Notes under the pieces: model-generated
Database searches by the model: none
The model's input: the letters and a program-made list of their open reading frames with translations, nothing else
Told to the model about the DNA's origin: nothing
Program-made: the position numbers and the translations under genes
Part shown: positions 9,103 to 17,125 of the stretch, piece after piece
Layout: each line of letters opens with the position of its first letter
Numbering within the stretch: position 1 is the stretch's first letter
Assembly (NCBI RefSeq): GCF_001874645.1
Contig: NZ_CP017886.1
Span: 1,054,001 to 1,118,000, forward strand
Direction of reading: 5' to 3'
Length of the DNA stretch: 64,000 nt
Origin: Pseudomonas frederiksbergensis
GTDB taxonomy: Bacteria; Pseudomonadota; Gammaproteobacteria; Pseudomonadales; Pseudomonadaceae

Positions 9103-10512
9103 TCAATCCTCGACCACCCAGGTGTCCTTGGTTCCACCACCCTGAGACGAATTGACCACCAGGGATCCTTCGCGCAGGGCGACACGGGTAAGGCCACCGG
9201 GGACGACCCGGGTTTCGCGGCCAGACAGGACAAACGGGCGCAAGTCGATGTGCCGCGGGGCAATGCCGTTTTCGACAAACGTCGGGCAGGTCGACAGGGA
9301 CAACGTCGGTTGGGCGATATACGCGTGTGGCTTGGCCTTGATGCGTGCGCGAAACGACTCGATCTCGGCGGCGGTGGCGGCGGGCCCGACCAGCATTCCG
9401 TAACCACCGGAACCTTGGGTTTCCTTGACCACCAGCTCAGGCAGGTTCGCCAGCACGTGAGAAAGCTCTGACGGATTGCGACACTGCCAGGTCGGCACGT
9501 TTTTCAGGATCGGCTCTTCGTCCAGGTAGAAACGAATCATGTCGGTCACGAACGGATAAACCGACTTGTCATCCGCGACACCGGTGCCGATGGCATTCGC
9601 CAGCACCACATTGCCGGAGCGATAGGACGACAGCAGTCCTGGAACGCCGAGCATCGAATCCGGGTTGAACGCCAACGGATCGAGGAAGGCATCGTCGAGG
9701 CGACGGTAGATCACGTCGACAGCTTTCGGCCCGTCGGTGGTGCGCATGAACACCTTGTCATCACGTACGAACAGGTCCGCGCCTTCCACCAACTCCACGC
9801 CCATCTCCCGCGCCAGAAACGCGTGCTCGAAGAACGCACTGTTGAAGCGCCCAGGGGTCAGTACCACGACACTCGGGTTGTCCAGCGCACTGGAGCTTTT
9901 CAAGGTATCAAGCAACAGGTTCGGGTAATGATCGATGGGCGCGATGCGCTGGGCAGCGAACAACTCGGGGAAGAGCCGCATCATCATCTTGCGGTCTTCG
10001 AGCATATAACTGACGCCACTGGGCGTGCGCAAATTGTCTTCGAGCACGTAGTACGTGCCGTCGCCATCGCGCACCAGATCGACGCCTGAGATGTGCGAAT
10101 AGATATCGCGATGCAGATCCAACCCTTGCATGGCCAACTGGTATTGCTCGTTGGCCAGCACTTGTTCGGGCGGGATGATGCCGGCCTTGATAATGCGCTG
10201 CTCGTGATACAGGTCGGCGAGAAACATGTTCAATGCCTTGACCCGCTGAATACAGCCGCGCTCGACGATCCGCCATTCGCTGGCGGGGATGCTGCGGGGA
10301 ATGGTGTCGAAGGGAATCAGACGCTCTGTCCCCTGCTCATCACCGTAGAGCGTGAAGGTTATCCCGGCACGATGAAACAACAGATCGGCCTCGCGTCGCC
10401 GTTGTGCCAAAAGCTCGTCAGGCGTTTCAGCTAACCAACGGGCAAACTCCCGATAGTGCGGGCGGACCAGGCCGCCGGCGTCATACATCTCATCAAAATA
10501 GGTGCGGATCAT
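9103..10512 (-). CDS. Circularly permuted type-2 ATP-grasp protein
   Basis: A 469-residue ATP-grasp protein of the circularly permuted type-2 family (opening MIRTYFDEMYDAGGLVRPHY). Recognisable blocks are YYVLEDNLRTPSGVSYML (ATP-grasp core), KNVPTW, and VVKETQGSGGYGMLVGP near the C-terminus, the nucleotide-binding loop placed late by the permutation. ATP-grasp enzymes form amide bonds through acyl-phosphates, so a peptide or amide ligase is likely. The ATG at 10512 has a strong ribosome site (AAGGAG). It is the first gene of the operon and lies about 24 nt downstream of the start predicted from a sigma54-type promoter. Confidence 0.93.
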   Translation of the reverse strand: MIRTYFDEMYDAGGLVRPHYREFARWLAETPDELLAQRRREADLLFHRAGITFTLYGDEQGTERLIPFDTIPRSIPASEWRIVERGCIQRVKALNMFLADLYHEQRIIKAGIIPPEQVLANEQYQLAMQGLDLHRDIYSHISGVDLVRDGDGTYYVLEDNLRTPSGVSYMLEDRKMMMRLFPELFAAQRIAPIDHYPNLLLDTLKSSSALDNPSVVVLTPGRFNSAFFEHAFLAREMGVELVEGADLFVRDDKVFMRTTDGPKAVDVIYRRLDDAFLDPLAFNPDSMLGVPGLLSSYRSGNVVLANAIGTGVADDKSVYPFVTDMIRFYLDEEPILKNVPTWQCRNPSELSHVLANLPELVVKETQGSGGYGMLVGPAATAAEIESFRARIKAKPHAYIAQPTLSLSTCPTFVENGIAPRHIDLRPFVLSGRETRVVPGGLTRVALREGSLVVNSSQGGGTKDTWVVED

Positions 10513-10546
10513 GCCGTACTCCTTGTCACCCGGACACCTAGGCTTC

Positions 10547-10561
10547 GCAAGGCCCGTGCCA
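10547..10561 (-). promoter_or_regulatory. Sigma54 (RpoN) promoter of the ATP-grasp operon
   Basis: On the minus strand TGGCACG (10561-10555), four bases, then TTGC (10550-10547) match the sigma54 consensus TGGCACG-N4-TTGC. The invariant GG and GC doublets have the right spacing. Transcription would start near 10536, about 24 nt before the ATG at 10512. Confidence 0.8.
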
Positions 10562-10613
10562 GCGGCATAAACGCTTTATTATCAATAGGTTGGATAATCG
10601 CCCAAAGCGCGCT

Positions 10614-10628
10614 GCACCAATCCCGTGC
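10614..10628. promoter_or_regulatory. NtrC-like enhancer site
   Basis: GCAC, seven bases (CAATCCC), GTGC. The half-sites and the 7-nt spacing equal those of the classic NtrC site TGCACCAACATGGTGCA. It is centred about 85 bp upstream of the predicted sigma54 start, a usual enhancer distance. Confidence 0.55.
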
Positions 10629-10753
10629 GGCAAATACCCCAACCTGATTGCCCCCGCTTCATTGCGAAGCAATGCTCATGGCTATAACCAGCATAGCCAG
10701 AGTTGATTCCACTGCCCGCGTGCGACTGCAGTCTTTTGATTTTTAATCACCAC
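10629..10753. other. Rest of the intergenic region between the RraB-like and ATP-grasp genes
   Basis: Apart from the terminator, the enhancer and the sigma54 promoter listed separately, this stretch holds only short palindromes: ATTGC-GAA-GCAAT at 10661-10673 and GGCTAT/ATAGCC arms at 10680-10698. I see no gene in it. Confidence 0.4.
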
Positions 10754-10785
10754 AAACGAAAACGGCCAACCCTGAGGTCAGCCGT
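10754..10785 (-). terminator. Terminator of the RraB-like gene
   Basis: An imperfect hairpin (10762-10785, arms ACGGC/GCCGT plus an inner ACC/GGT) followed on the minus strand by a T-rich tract. It separates the RraB-like gene from the sigma54-controlled operon. Confidence 0.65.
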
Positions 10786-10812
10786 TGCTGAGTGTTGTCG
10801 CTGTTCATAGTG

Positions 10813-11154
10813 TTATGCGAGTAGCCCTCGTACCTCCTGCTTGACGCCCCATCCTTCGATAATCCCACCCAAAGGCTCGACCACCGCCTCAAAGTCCTGT
10901 TCGAAGTCGCCGATGCCGCCGTAAGTGGCGTACATCACCTTGCTCAACTCCAAATGCCAGGCACCGTCATCACGCACGCTGACCTGCGCATTCAAGGATT
11001 CACCGCGAAAATGCCCTGCCGCCCTCCGTGCCCGCTCCTCATCCGGGAAAATGGCGTAGAACTCGATGGGATGAAACCGTGAAAAGTCAAAACCGCCCTC
11101 TTTCATGCGGCGCAGCACGCTGCTGCTGATGTCTTCTTGATAGGCTGTGCTCAT
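10813..11154 (-). CDS. RraB-family ribonuclease E regulator-like protein
   Basis: A 113-residue acidic protein matching the RraB (DUF1260) family in length and pattern: an N-terminal helix (SSSVLRRMKEGGFD), HPIEFYAIFPDEERARRAA, and a conserved aromatic/acidic C-terminal half (YATYGGIGDFEQDF). In E. coli RraB binds the C-terminal half of RNase E and changes which RNAs are cut. The gene stands alone between short unrelated genes. It has a strong ribosome site (GAGGAGG) before the ATG at 11154. RNase E itself is encoded at 44254-47385. The family call is good; an effect on RNase E is inferred. Confidence 0.75.
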   Translation of the reverse strand: MSTAYQEDISSSVLRRMKEGGFDFSRFHPIEFYAIFPDEERARRAAGHFRGESLNAQVSVRDDGAWHLELSKVMYATYGGIGDFEQDFEAVVEPLGGIIEGWGVKQEVRGLLA

Positions 11155-11365
11155 GAAACGTCCTCCTCAAACTGATGGATAGACTTTCCGTACTCCCTGC
11201 GCCCGCAACCGAATGGTGAGGGCGATACGGCAATACAATTGCCGCCGGGAAACAAGCATGTAGCTGACAAGACCAGACCTTAGCGATCCATTCGCTGATC
11301 TCGATTGCAGAGTAGCCTCAAGTCAGAGCTGCTGCCAAGGCCTGCTTGCGAGTCGCATCAAGAGG

Positions 11366-11602
11366 TTATGCAATTAGCGTGATACTGAGGATTTCAATGC
11401 TGTTCTGATCTTTCAGACTTTTGACTGTCGGATCGTCGGTCCGGCCCTCCAGATCATTGAGATCGAGCTCGGCCGGGACAGGCAGGAGTTTTGAGCGAAT
11501 CAATTGCGCGGCCCGCTCCATCGTGGGTTCTTGTTCGCAATCGAATTGCTCCACGGTCGGCACACCGTGATCATCAACGAAGGTGACTTCCCACTTTTGC
11601 AT
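11366..11602 (-). CDS. Small hypothetical protein
   Basis: A 78-residue acidic protein opening MQKWEVTFVDDHG. ATG at 11602 is chosen because AAGGAGG lies 6 nt before it; an upstream in-frame start lacks this. The N-terminus looks like a beta hairpin, the middle like a helix (TMERAAQLIRSKLLP), and the end IEILSITLIA like a beta strand. No signal peptide and no family that I recognise. Confidence 0.75.
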   Translation of the reverse strand: MQKWEVTFVDDHGVPTVEQFDCEQEPTMERAAQLIRSKLLPVPAELDLNDLEGRTDDPTVKSLKDQNSIEILSITLIA

Positions 11603-11697
11603 CGGTGCCTCCTTGATAAAACCCACAGATGGGCTTACACACATCTCGACCCCGAATACCGGATAATCGTTCCCGCTGAACCCGATGGTTAGAGATG

Positions 11698-11720
11698 AAA
11701 AAGGCCGCCTGTTGGCAGCC
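11698..11720 (-). terminator. Terminator of the START-domain gene
   Basis: A 7-bp stem (11703-11709 with 11714-11720, one G-U pair) with an AACA loop precedes five T residues on the minus strand, 20 nt after the stop of the START-domain gene. Confidence 0.8.
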
Positions 11721-11740
11721 TCTATGCCAAGAGCGCGGAA

Positions 11741-12346
11741 TTACTTCTCGGCGCGCTCTTTCAGTGCTTTCAAGGTATTGAAGGGCGCGTCGACCACAAA
11801 CTTGTTGGCCAGCCAGGAAGGTACGCTGCCACCTGGATCGGTGTGAACCTGATAGGTCACTTCGACCTGGTCCGCGCCTTTTGGAACAAACTTCCAGAAG
11901 CCTTGAACCTGAGCGACACGAACAAAGCCTTTTTCTTCTGGAATGTAGGTCGGCACACCTTCAAGCTTACGGGTCAGGCTGCCATCGGTACCTTCGACGG
12001 TGGTCACGTGCAATACCGAATCACGCGCGGTCACCGGCCATGGGGTGCTGAACTGAGTGTAGGTCCAGCTTTGATCGCCTTCGTGCTTGATCAGCTTCTG
12101 CAACTTGCACTCATGAATCCAGGCACACGCGCCGGCCACATCTTCCTGAAGAGCGCGCAACTTGGCCACGGAGGTCTTCATTACGGTCACACCGCGGTAG
12201 GCCTTGTACTGAGAACCGGCGACTTCACTCAAGGAAACCTTGATACCCCCTTCGTCCTTGGCAGTTACCCAGTCTTCAGCCTGGGCCGTTGTGGCCAACA
12301 GAACCGTCAAACCACACAACACAGCGATACGATGCAGCGAACCCAT
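11741..12346 (-). CDS. Exported START-domain lipid-binding-like protein
   Basis: A 201-residue protein with a signal peptide (MGSLHRIAVLCGLTVLLATTAQA) and a mature part like the START/polyketide-cyclase lipid-binding fold: WVTAKDEGGIKV at the start, FSTPWPVTARDSV and WKFVPKGADQVEV in the core. Proteins of this kind in pseudomonads are periplasmic and uncharacterised; binding of a hydrophobic ligand is inferred from the fold. ATG at 12346 has AAGGAA upstream and begins the signal peptide; a longer frame does not. Confidence 0.82.
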   Translation of the reverse strand: MGSLHRIAVLCGLTVLLATTAQAEDWVTAKDEGGIKVSLSEVAGSQYKAYRGVTVMKTSVAKLRALQEDVAGACAWIHECKLQKLIKHEGDQSWTYTQFSTPWPVTARDSVLHVTTVEGTDGSLTRKLEGVPTYIPEEKGFVRVAQVQGFWKFVPKGADQVEVTYQVHTDPGGSVPSWLANKFVVDAPFNTLKALKERAEK

Positions 12347-12387
12347 GGTCTTATTCCTTATTGTTGAAGTTCCGTTCGTTGAACACA

Positions 12388-12642
12388 CTACGCCGCGGTC
12401 ATTTGCTCCCACCAACCGATCAACTTGATGGCTTCTTCCAGACTGTTGCCGCACACCTCGATATCCGCCTGGAACGCGCCACATACCGCCGGCCGTTCAG
12501 GCTTGCCGAAAATACTGCACAGATTATCGACAGACAGTTGCACACAGCGTTCTCCCGCCGCTTTGCCGTTTGGCATGCCGGGGATGGGTGTGCTGATGGA
12601 AGGGGCAATGCAACAGGCGCCACAGCCTTCACGGCAGTTCAT
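12388..12642 (-). CDS. YkgJ-family cysteine-cluster protein
   Basis: An 84-residue protein with the zinc/iron chelatase-like pattern MNCREGCGACC near the N-terminus, then later Cys residues in GERCVQL, NLCSIF, PAVCGAF and EVCGNS. This Cys arrangement is the YkgJ (UPF0153) type, thought to bind a metal or Fe-S cluster. It precedes the START-domain gene on the same strand by 41 nt; no functional link is known. Confidence 0.85.
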   Translation of the reverse strand: MNCREGCGACCIAPSISTPIPGMPNGKAAGERCVQLSVDNLCSIFGKPERPAVCGAFQADIEVCGNSLEEAIKLIGWWEQMTAA

Positions 12643-12810
12643 GACGACACGCTCCTCGCGACGGGTAATGTGTTGAATAACGTGGACTAGAGTACCCGCT
12701 TAAACAGCCGTTTGAAATTGGCCGAATAGCGGTTTTTCGCTCAAACCGCGCGTGACTGACCAGTCTCCGACAAAGCGTCAGGTGCGAGGGTCACAGATCA
12801 ATGCAGGTTT

Positions 12811-13314
12811 TTACTGTTTGAACTGAAAATCCAGTGCCGCACCTTCGACTTCTCTGTGCTCTTCTTTGCGCATTTGCAGCTGCATTTCGTTGCTGAGCAG
12901 GCGCCCATTGAGCTGAAAAGGGCTGTCATCCTTGGCTTTATCATCAAACATGGGTGGCAGCAAAGGAGCATGTTTGACTAGCGGAACGGTGCCAATAGGT
13001 TGCAACTGCTTAACCATGTCCGGCGGCAGGCTCAAATCCAGCGTGGCCGGAGGCAAATACGTGGTTCTGACCACCTCACTCGCGGATTTTGATTTTGAGG
13101 CAATCGGTGGGCGTTTTTTTTGTGACGTCGGCTTCTTTACCGCTTCGGTCTTTTTGGCGGGTGTGTGTTTTTTTGCCGGCGCAACGGGCTTGGCCTTCAC
13201 CTCAGACGTGCTGACGCCCCCTTTATCCGGGGCGGCCGCAGCCATCGCGCTACCTGGTATGAAGACACTCAACAGGCACGCCAACATCAAACCAGCAGGA
13301 AAAATCGCTTTCAT
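12811..13314 (-). CDS. Exported Lys/Pro-rich hypothetical protein
   Basis: A 167-residue protein with a clear signal peptide (about 1-25, ending GSAMAAA), then a low-complexity Lys/Ala/Pro stretch (about residues 35-75, APAKKHTPAKKTEAVKK), then a more normal C-terminal part. The Lys/Pro segment resembles the periplasm-spanning or cell-wall-contacting regions of TonB- and Tol-like proteins, but there is no membrane anchor after cleavage. ATG at 13314 is chosen because it starts the signal peptide. Function unknown. Confidence 0.7.
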   Translation of the reverse strand: MKAIFPAGLMLACLLSVFIPGSAMAAAAPDKGGVSTSEVKAKPVAPAKKHTPAKKTEAVKKPTSQKKRPPIASKSKSASEVVRTTYLPPATLDLSLPPDMVKQLQPIGTVPLVKHAPLLPPMFDDKAKDDSPFQLNGRLLSNEMQLQMRKEEHREVEGAALDFQFKQ

Positions 13315-13405
13315 GAACACTACAGCGCTAACGGCAGAGGGCCATATGCTCGCTTGTTGTAAGGCCCCTGACAAGCTCGCATAGCAATCCACCCCTTGGT
13401 GCGCG

Positions 13406-14845
13406 TCAAAAGCCGCCTGCCGTCTCCTGACAAAGCTGAGTGGCCAGCATCCCGAGTGTCATCAGCGCCCGCTCTGCCTCACGATTCCACGGCGTGCCGC
13501 AATTCAAGCGAATGCAGTGATTGAACTGCTCGGTGTTACTGAAAATCAGCCCCGGCGCGATACTGATGCCCTGCTGCAACGCACGTACATGCAGTTCCTG
13601 CGTATTGACCCGCCCTGGCAGGCTAACCCACAGAATGAAGCCGCCCGTGGGCCGGGTTATCTGCGTTCCCTCAGGGAAATACTGCTGCACCGCCAACTGG
13701 AAGGCGCTGAGGTTCTTGCGGTATTCCTGACGAATGTAACGCAAATGACGATCGTAGCCGCCGTTCTCCAGATAGGCCGCGATCCCCATCTGCGTCACGC
13801 TGCACGCCGAATGGGTGCTGAAGGTCTGCAGGCGCTGGATTTCCTGCTGGTACTTGCCGGCGATCATCCAGCCGATGCGCACACCGGGTGACAGCGTCTT
13901 GGAGAAACTTGAGCAATAGATGACCCGATCCAGTCGGTCATAGGCTTTCAGCGATTTGGTGCGGCCTTGCTCGAACATCAACTCGCCGTAAATATCATCT
14001 TCGACAACCTGAATATCGAAATCCGAAGCCAAACGCAGCAGTTGCTTTTGCCGCTCTTCCGGCATGGTGCCGCCCAGCGGGTTACTCAGGCGCGTGGTCA
14101 GCACCAACGCCTTGATCGACCACTGGTTGGCGGCCAGTTGCAAGGCTTCCAGGCTCATGCCCGTCGCCGGGTCACTGGGGATCTCGATGACTTTCAAACC
14201 CAACAAATCGGCGAGCTGCAACAAGCCGTAGTAGGTCGGCGACTCAGCCGCAATCAGATCGCCGGGACGCGTCAGGACGCGCAACGACATCTGCAGCGCA
14301 TCGACGCAACCATGGGTGATAACCACTTCTGATGGGTCGACCACTACACCAGCATCACGCATACGGATCGCCACCTGGCGACGCAACGGCTCAAAACCCG
14401 GGCTGAACATGTAACTGAACGCCCGCGGGCTGTGGAACCGCGTGACCTTGGCCAATTGCTGGTGCAGTGCCCGTACCGGCAGATAGTCGACACTGGGCAC
14501 CGCCGCGCCTAGCGGGAACACCCCTTCGCGACGCGATTCGACCAACACTTGCTGAATGATACTGCTGCGCGTGACCAGACCTGGACGCTCGACACGCGCG
14601 ATATCCGGCGTCGGCGCGGTCAGTGCCGGGGTCTGGTGGACGTAGTAACCCGACTGCGGACGTGCGCGAATCAGCCCCTGATCTTCGAGGTTGGCATACG
14701 CCTGAAGCACCGTCGCGTGGCTGACGTTGAGCTGCGAGCTCATCTTGCGCACAGAAGGCACGCGCTCGCCGGGCTGATAGACACCACGCCGGATATCCTC
14801 AGCCAATTGCTGAGCAATACGTTGATAGAGCAAGAGATTGGTCAT
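13406..14845 (-). CDS. MocR-type (GntR/aminotransferase) transcriptional regulator
   Basis: A 479-residue fusion of an N-terminal GntR winged helix (about 1-75, LAEDIRRGVYQPGERVPSVR) to a fold-type-I aminotransferase domain. The PLP-binding Lys is in SSFSKTLSPGVRIGW, and the NPLGGTMP and DDIYGEL motifs are present. MocR regulators sense PLP or an amino compound. There is no divergent target gene: the next gene upstream is on the same strand. The region before it carries many ACAGT/ACTGT units that may be its own operator. Confidence 0.92.
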   Translation of the reverse strand: MTNLLLYQRIAQQLAEDIRRGVYQPGERVPSVRKMSSQLNVSHATVLQAYANLEDQGLIRARPQSGYYVHQTPALTAPTPDIARVERPGLVTRSSIIQQVLVESRREGVFPLGAAVPSVDYLPVRALHQQLAKVTRFHSPRAFSYMFSPGFEPLRRQVAIRMRDAGVVVDPSEVVITHGCVDALQMSLRVLTRPGDLIAAESPTYYGLLQLADLLGLKVIEIPSDPATGMSLEALQLAANQWSIKALVLTTRLSNPLGGTMPEERQKQLLRLASDFDIQVVEDDIYGELMFEQGRTKSLKAYDRLDRVIYCSSFSKTLSPGVRIGWMIAGKYQQEIQRLQTFSTHSACSVTQMGIAAYLENGGYDRHLRYIRQEYRKNLSAFQLAVQQYFPEGTQITRPTGGFILWVSLPGRVNTQELHVRALQQGISIAPGLIFSNTEQFNHCIRLNCGTPWNREAERALMTLGMLATQLCQETAGGF

Positions 14846-14895
14846 GACGCAGCACTCGATTTCACGGGCATTTTATTCTTGTGTGAAACATTACC

Positions 14896-14975
14896 GGAAC
14901 AGTTTAGAAGTGTACTGGGACAGTTGCCACAATAGTCGACCGTACAGTGCAGTGACAGCAAAAACTGTACTGTTT
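14896..14975. promoter_or_regulatory. Array of ACAGT/ACTGT half-sites upstream of the MocR gene
   Basis: Within 80 bp there are AACAGTTT (14898-14905), TGTACT-ggg-ACAGTTG (14911-14926), GTACAGTGCAGTGACAG (14942-14958) and AAAACTGTACTGTTT (14961-14975). Direct and inverted copies of one 5-bp unit are the arrangement expected for a dimeric MocR operator. Binding by the adjacent regulator is inference. Confidence 0.55.
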
Positions 14976-14994
14976 GCGAGCCGTTTCGCAGGTA

Positions 14995-15030
14995 TAAAAA
15001 AACCCGGCACCGCTGAGGGGCCGGGTTTTC
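14995..15030 (-). terminator. Terminator of the OmpA-family lipoprotein operon
   Basis: Perfect 8-bp arms AACCCGGC (15001-15008) and GCCGGGTT (15020-15027), with a run of A at 14995-15002 giving a T tract on the minus strand. Confidence 0.85.
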
Positions 15031-15044
15031 CAGTGACACTGACC

Positions 15045-15857
15045 TTAGCGGGCAGCGCCGAGCTGGCCTTTTTCGTCGGAGAACACAATTTCGACCCGGC
15101 GGTTCTGCGCACGCCCCCGCTCGGAAGCGTTGGCCTCTACCGGATACTCATCACCGTAGCCTTCGACCTGAATGCGCTTATCTTCAATCCCCAGATCGAT
15201 CAACATGTCCGCCACCGATTGGGCGCGATCGCGAGACAATTTGAGGTTGTCCTGCTTGCCGCCCGTGCTGTCGGTATAACCTTCGATACGCACCACACGC
15301 TTGGGGTTGAGCTGAAGGAACTGGACGATTTTCAGTACGGTGCGGTTTGCCGAATTTTTCAGCTCAGCTTCACCGGTGTCGAACAGTACATCCCCCAGGG
15401 TCATGACCAGACCGCGATCGGTCTGGGTCGTAGCCAGGCTGATGATTTGCTCTTCCAGCCATTTACCCTGTTGTTGCACGCTGAGCAGTTTGTTCTCGCG
15501 CAACGCCAGTTGCAGGCGCTGACGCTCCAGCTCAAGCTTCGCCCCACGTTCGTCATTCAGCGCTTGCTCGGTGTGTTCTCGGGCAATTTCGCTGTAACGC
15601 TGACTCAGATAAGCGTAATGCTGAACATCCGGGCCACTGCCCCAGTAGGTCGACAGGCGATCAGCTCGGGCAAGGGACTCACCCGCCCGAATCACGTCCT
15701 TGGGTGCGATGCGCAGCACATTCGAATCTTCCTTGACCTTCTGAAAATCGGCGCTGGCTTGTTGCAACGCAGCCGCGCTGTGTTGACCTGCACAACCGGC
15801 AAGCCCCGCGCAACCAACCAGCAGCAAACCACCCAGAACGGAATTTTTCAGGCTCAT
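15045..15857 (-). CDS. OmpA-family outer-membrane lipoprotein
   Basis: A 270-residue lipoprotein. The lipobox is LAGC at about residues 19-22; residue +2 is Ala, so outer-membrane sorting is expected. A helical middle follows, then an OmpA C-terminal peptidoglycan-binding domain with LGDVLFDTGEAEL, EGYTDSTG and LSRDRAQSVADML. It should tie the outer membrane to the cell wall. It overlaps the preceding DUF4398 lipoprotein gene by 4 nt; the pair is a common two-gene envelope operon. Confidence 0.92.
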   Translation of the reverse strand: MSLKNSVLGGLLLVGCAGLAGCAGQHSAAALQQASADFQKVKEDSNVLRIAPKDVIRAGESLARADRLSTYWGSGPDVQHYAYLSQRYSEIAREHTEQALNDERGAKLELERQRLQLALRENKLLSVQQQGKWLEEQIISLATTQTDRGLVMTLGDVLFDTGEAELKNSANRTVLKIVQFLQLNPKRVVRIEGYTDSTGGKQDNLKLSRDRAQSVADMLIDLGIEDKRIQVEGYGDEYPVEANASERGRAQNRRVEIVFSDEKGQLGAAR

Positions 15858-16210
15858 TGGGCATCTCCCAGTTGCTTGCGCAGGCGAGTGATGCGGGTGT
15901 TGAGCACGTTCAGTTTCTCCTGGCTTTTCAACGTCAGAACCTTGGCCTCGGCCAGACGCGCGTCCAGCTCCGCCTGTTCGGCCCGCATGCGCGCATCCTT
16001 GAACGCTTGAGTGGTCATGTCGGCCTGAGCCTGAGCGAACTTGCCTTCCGCGAGTTTCAGTTCAGGCACGTCTTCAGTCGTTGCCCCAACAGCGGCGGCC
16101 TGTTCCAGGGCCCGCTCGGTCAAACGCAATTGTTCATTCGGCGCCGGATCGGCAGCACAACCCGCCAGAGCCATAACGGCCAGGGCAGCGAAAAGAGGTC
16201 GAAGAGTCAC
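15854..16210 (-). CDS. DUF4398-family lipoprotein
   Basis: A 118-residue lipoprotein: signal peptide with lipobox ALAGC (Cys about residue 18), then two long helices (LRLTERALEQAAAVGA; KFAQAQADMTTQAFKDARM) likely to form a coiled coil. It starts with GTG at 16210, with AGGGAT upstream. It overlaps the OmpA-family gene by 4 nt, so the two products are probably made together and may act as partners in the envelope. Confidence 0.85.
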   Translation of the reverse strand: MTLRPLFAALAVMALAGCAADPAPNEQLRLTERALEQAAAVGATTEDVPELKLAEGKFAQAQADMTTQAFKDARMRAEQAELDARLAEAKVLTLKSQEKLNVLNTRITRLRKQLGDAQ

Positions 16211-16219
16211 TAAAAATCC

Positions 16220-17044
16220 CTACTGTTTTGGGGTGCTGACGGGTTGCTGCATGTGTGCTTTCCAGCGCTCCAGATTGCGCTGCAGCACGGCCTCCGTCAG
16301 GCCGGACGCGGGCAATTCTGTCATCTTTTTCGACAACTGTCCGCGTAACCATGGATCGTTGCAGGCAGAGTTGCGGGAAATGGCGAGGAACAGCCCCGGC
16401 TGATCGATCGGCTGCGGATACGCCTGCACATCGTTGGCCATGCCCAATGTCTGCACCATGGCCATCCCGGTATAACGCCCGGCGAGCACATAGTCCGCGT
16501 CACCCAGTAGTAACTTCTGAAAAGCCTGTGCCAGGTTCGGCAGACTCATCAAGGTCAATTGCTCTTGTGCGTACGCCTCGAAAGGTTGTGTCAAACGAGC
16601 TTTTGCCGAGACTGCGCCAACATGCCCGCGCAAGTCCTGAACCTGGTTGTAGACCAACAGCGAGCCTTTCCGAGTCCAGACCAGATAGTCATTTTTCAGT
16701 AGCGGCGGCTGGATGTAGTCCAGTGTATCGAGTTGATTCTCCATAAGAGGCGCGTCGGCCAGCATGTCGATACGCCCGCTACGCACTTCCTCCAGCACCT
16801 GGGATCGATTGCCGGCGTACAGCAACTCAACCTTGATCCCCAACTCCCCCGCCATCTGCTGCAACAAGTCGGCGCTGGTACCGATCAAGTGCGTAGGGTC
16901 TTGCGGGTCTTGCCACAGATACGGTGGTGCATCCGGGCTGCCAGTCACCACCAGACGCTCGCATTTGCCCGCAGCGACTGACAGCAAGGGTAAAGCCGAC
17001 AGGCTCAGCAGCATCCACAAGCCGCTCAAGCGACGCAAATCCAT
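16220..17044 (-). CDS. Periplasmic substrate-binding protein, family 3-like
   Basis: A 274-residue exported protein (signal peptide MDLRRLSGLWMLLSLSALPLLSVAA) with the family-3 solute-binding fold: SPDAPPYLWQDP, GTSADLLQQMAGELGIKVEL and RSGRIDMLADAPL. No permease or ATPase gene is near, so it is an orphan binding protein, possibly feeding a sensor rather than a transporter. ATG at 17044 starts the signal peptide and has GGGGAAA upstream; a GTG 18 nt further upstream is less likely. It ends 9 nt before the DUF4398 lipoprotein gene. Confidence 0.82.
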   Translation of the reverse strand: MDLRRLSGLWMLLSLSALPLLSVAAGKCERLVVTGSPDAPPYLWQDPQDPTHLIGTSADLLQQMAGELGIKVELLYAGNRSQVLEEVRSGRIDMLADAPLMENQLDTLDYIQPPLLKNDYLVWTRKGSLLVYNQVQDLRGHVGAVSAKARLTQPFEAYAQEQLTLMSLPNLAQAFQKLLLGDADYVLAGRYTGMAMVQTLGMANDVQAYPQPIDQPGLFLAISRNSACNDPWLRGQLSKKMTELPASGLTEAVLQRNLERWKAHMQQPVSTPKQ

Positions 17045-17074
17045 GGCGTATTTCCCCACACTCAAATCGCAGAC

Positions 17075-17105
17075 AAAAAAAACCCGGCCAAAAAGGCCGG
17101 GCTCT
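17075..17105 (-). terminator. Terminator of etfBA
   Basis: CCCGGCC (17083-17089) pairs with GGCCGGG (17095-17101) around a 5-nt A loop, followed on the minus strand by eight T residues. It ends the etfBA transcript 21 nt after the etfA stop. Confidence 0.92.
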
Positions 17106-17125
17106 TTATAAGTTAAGCCGCTGGA

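Noticed and set aside
12728..12750. A GCGGTTT/AAACCGC hairpin after the Lys/Pro-rich protein gene as a terminator
   Set aside because: No T tract follows on the minus strand, and it lies about 60 nt beyond the stop; left unassigned.
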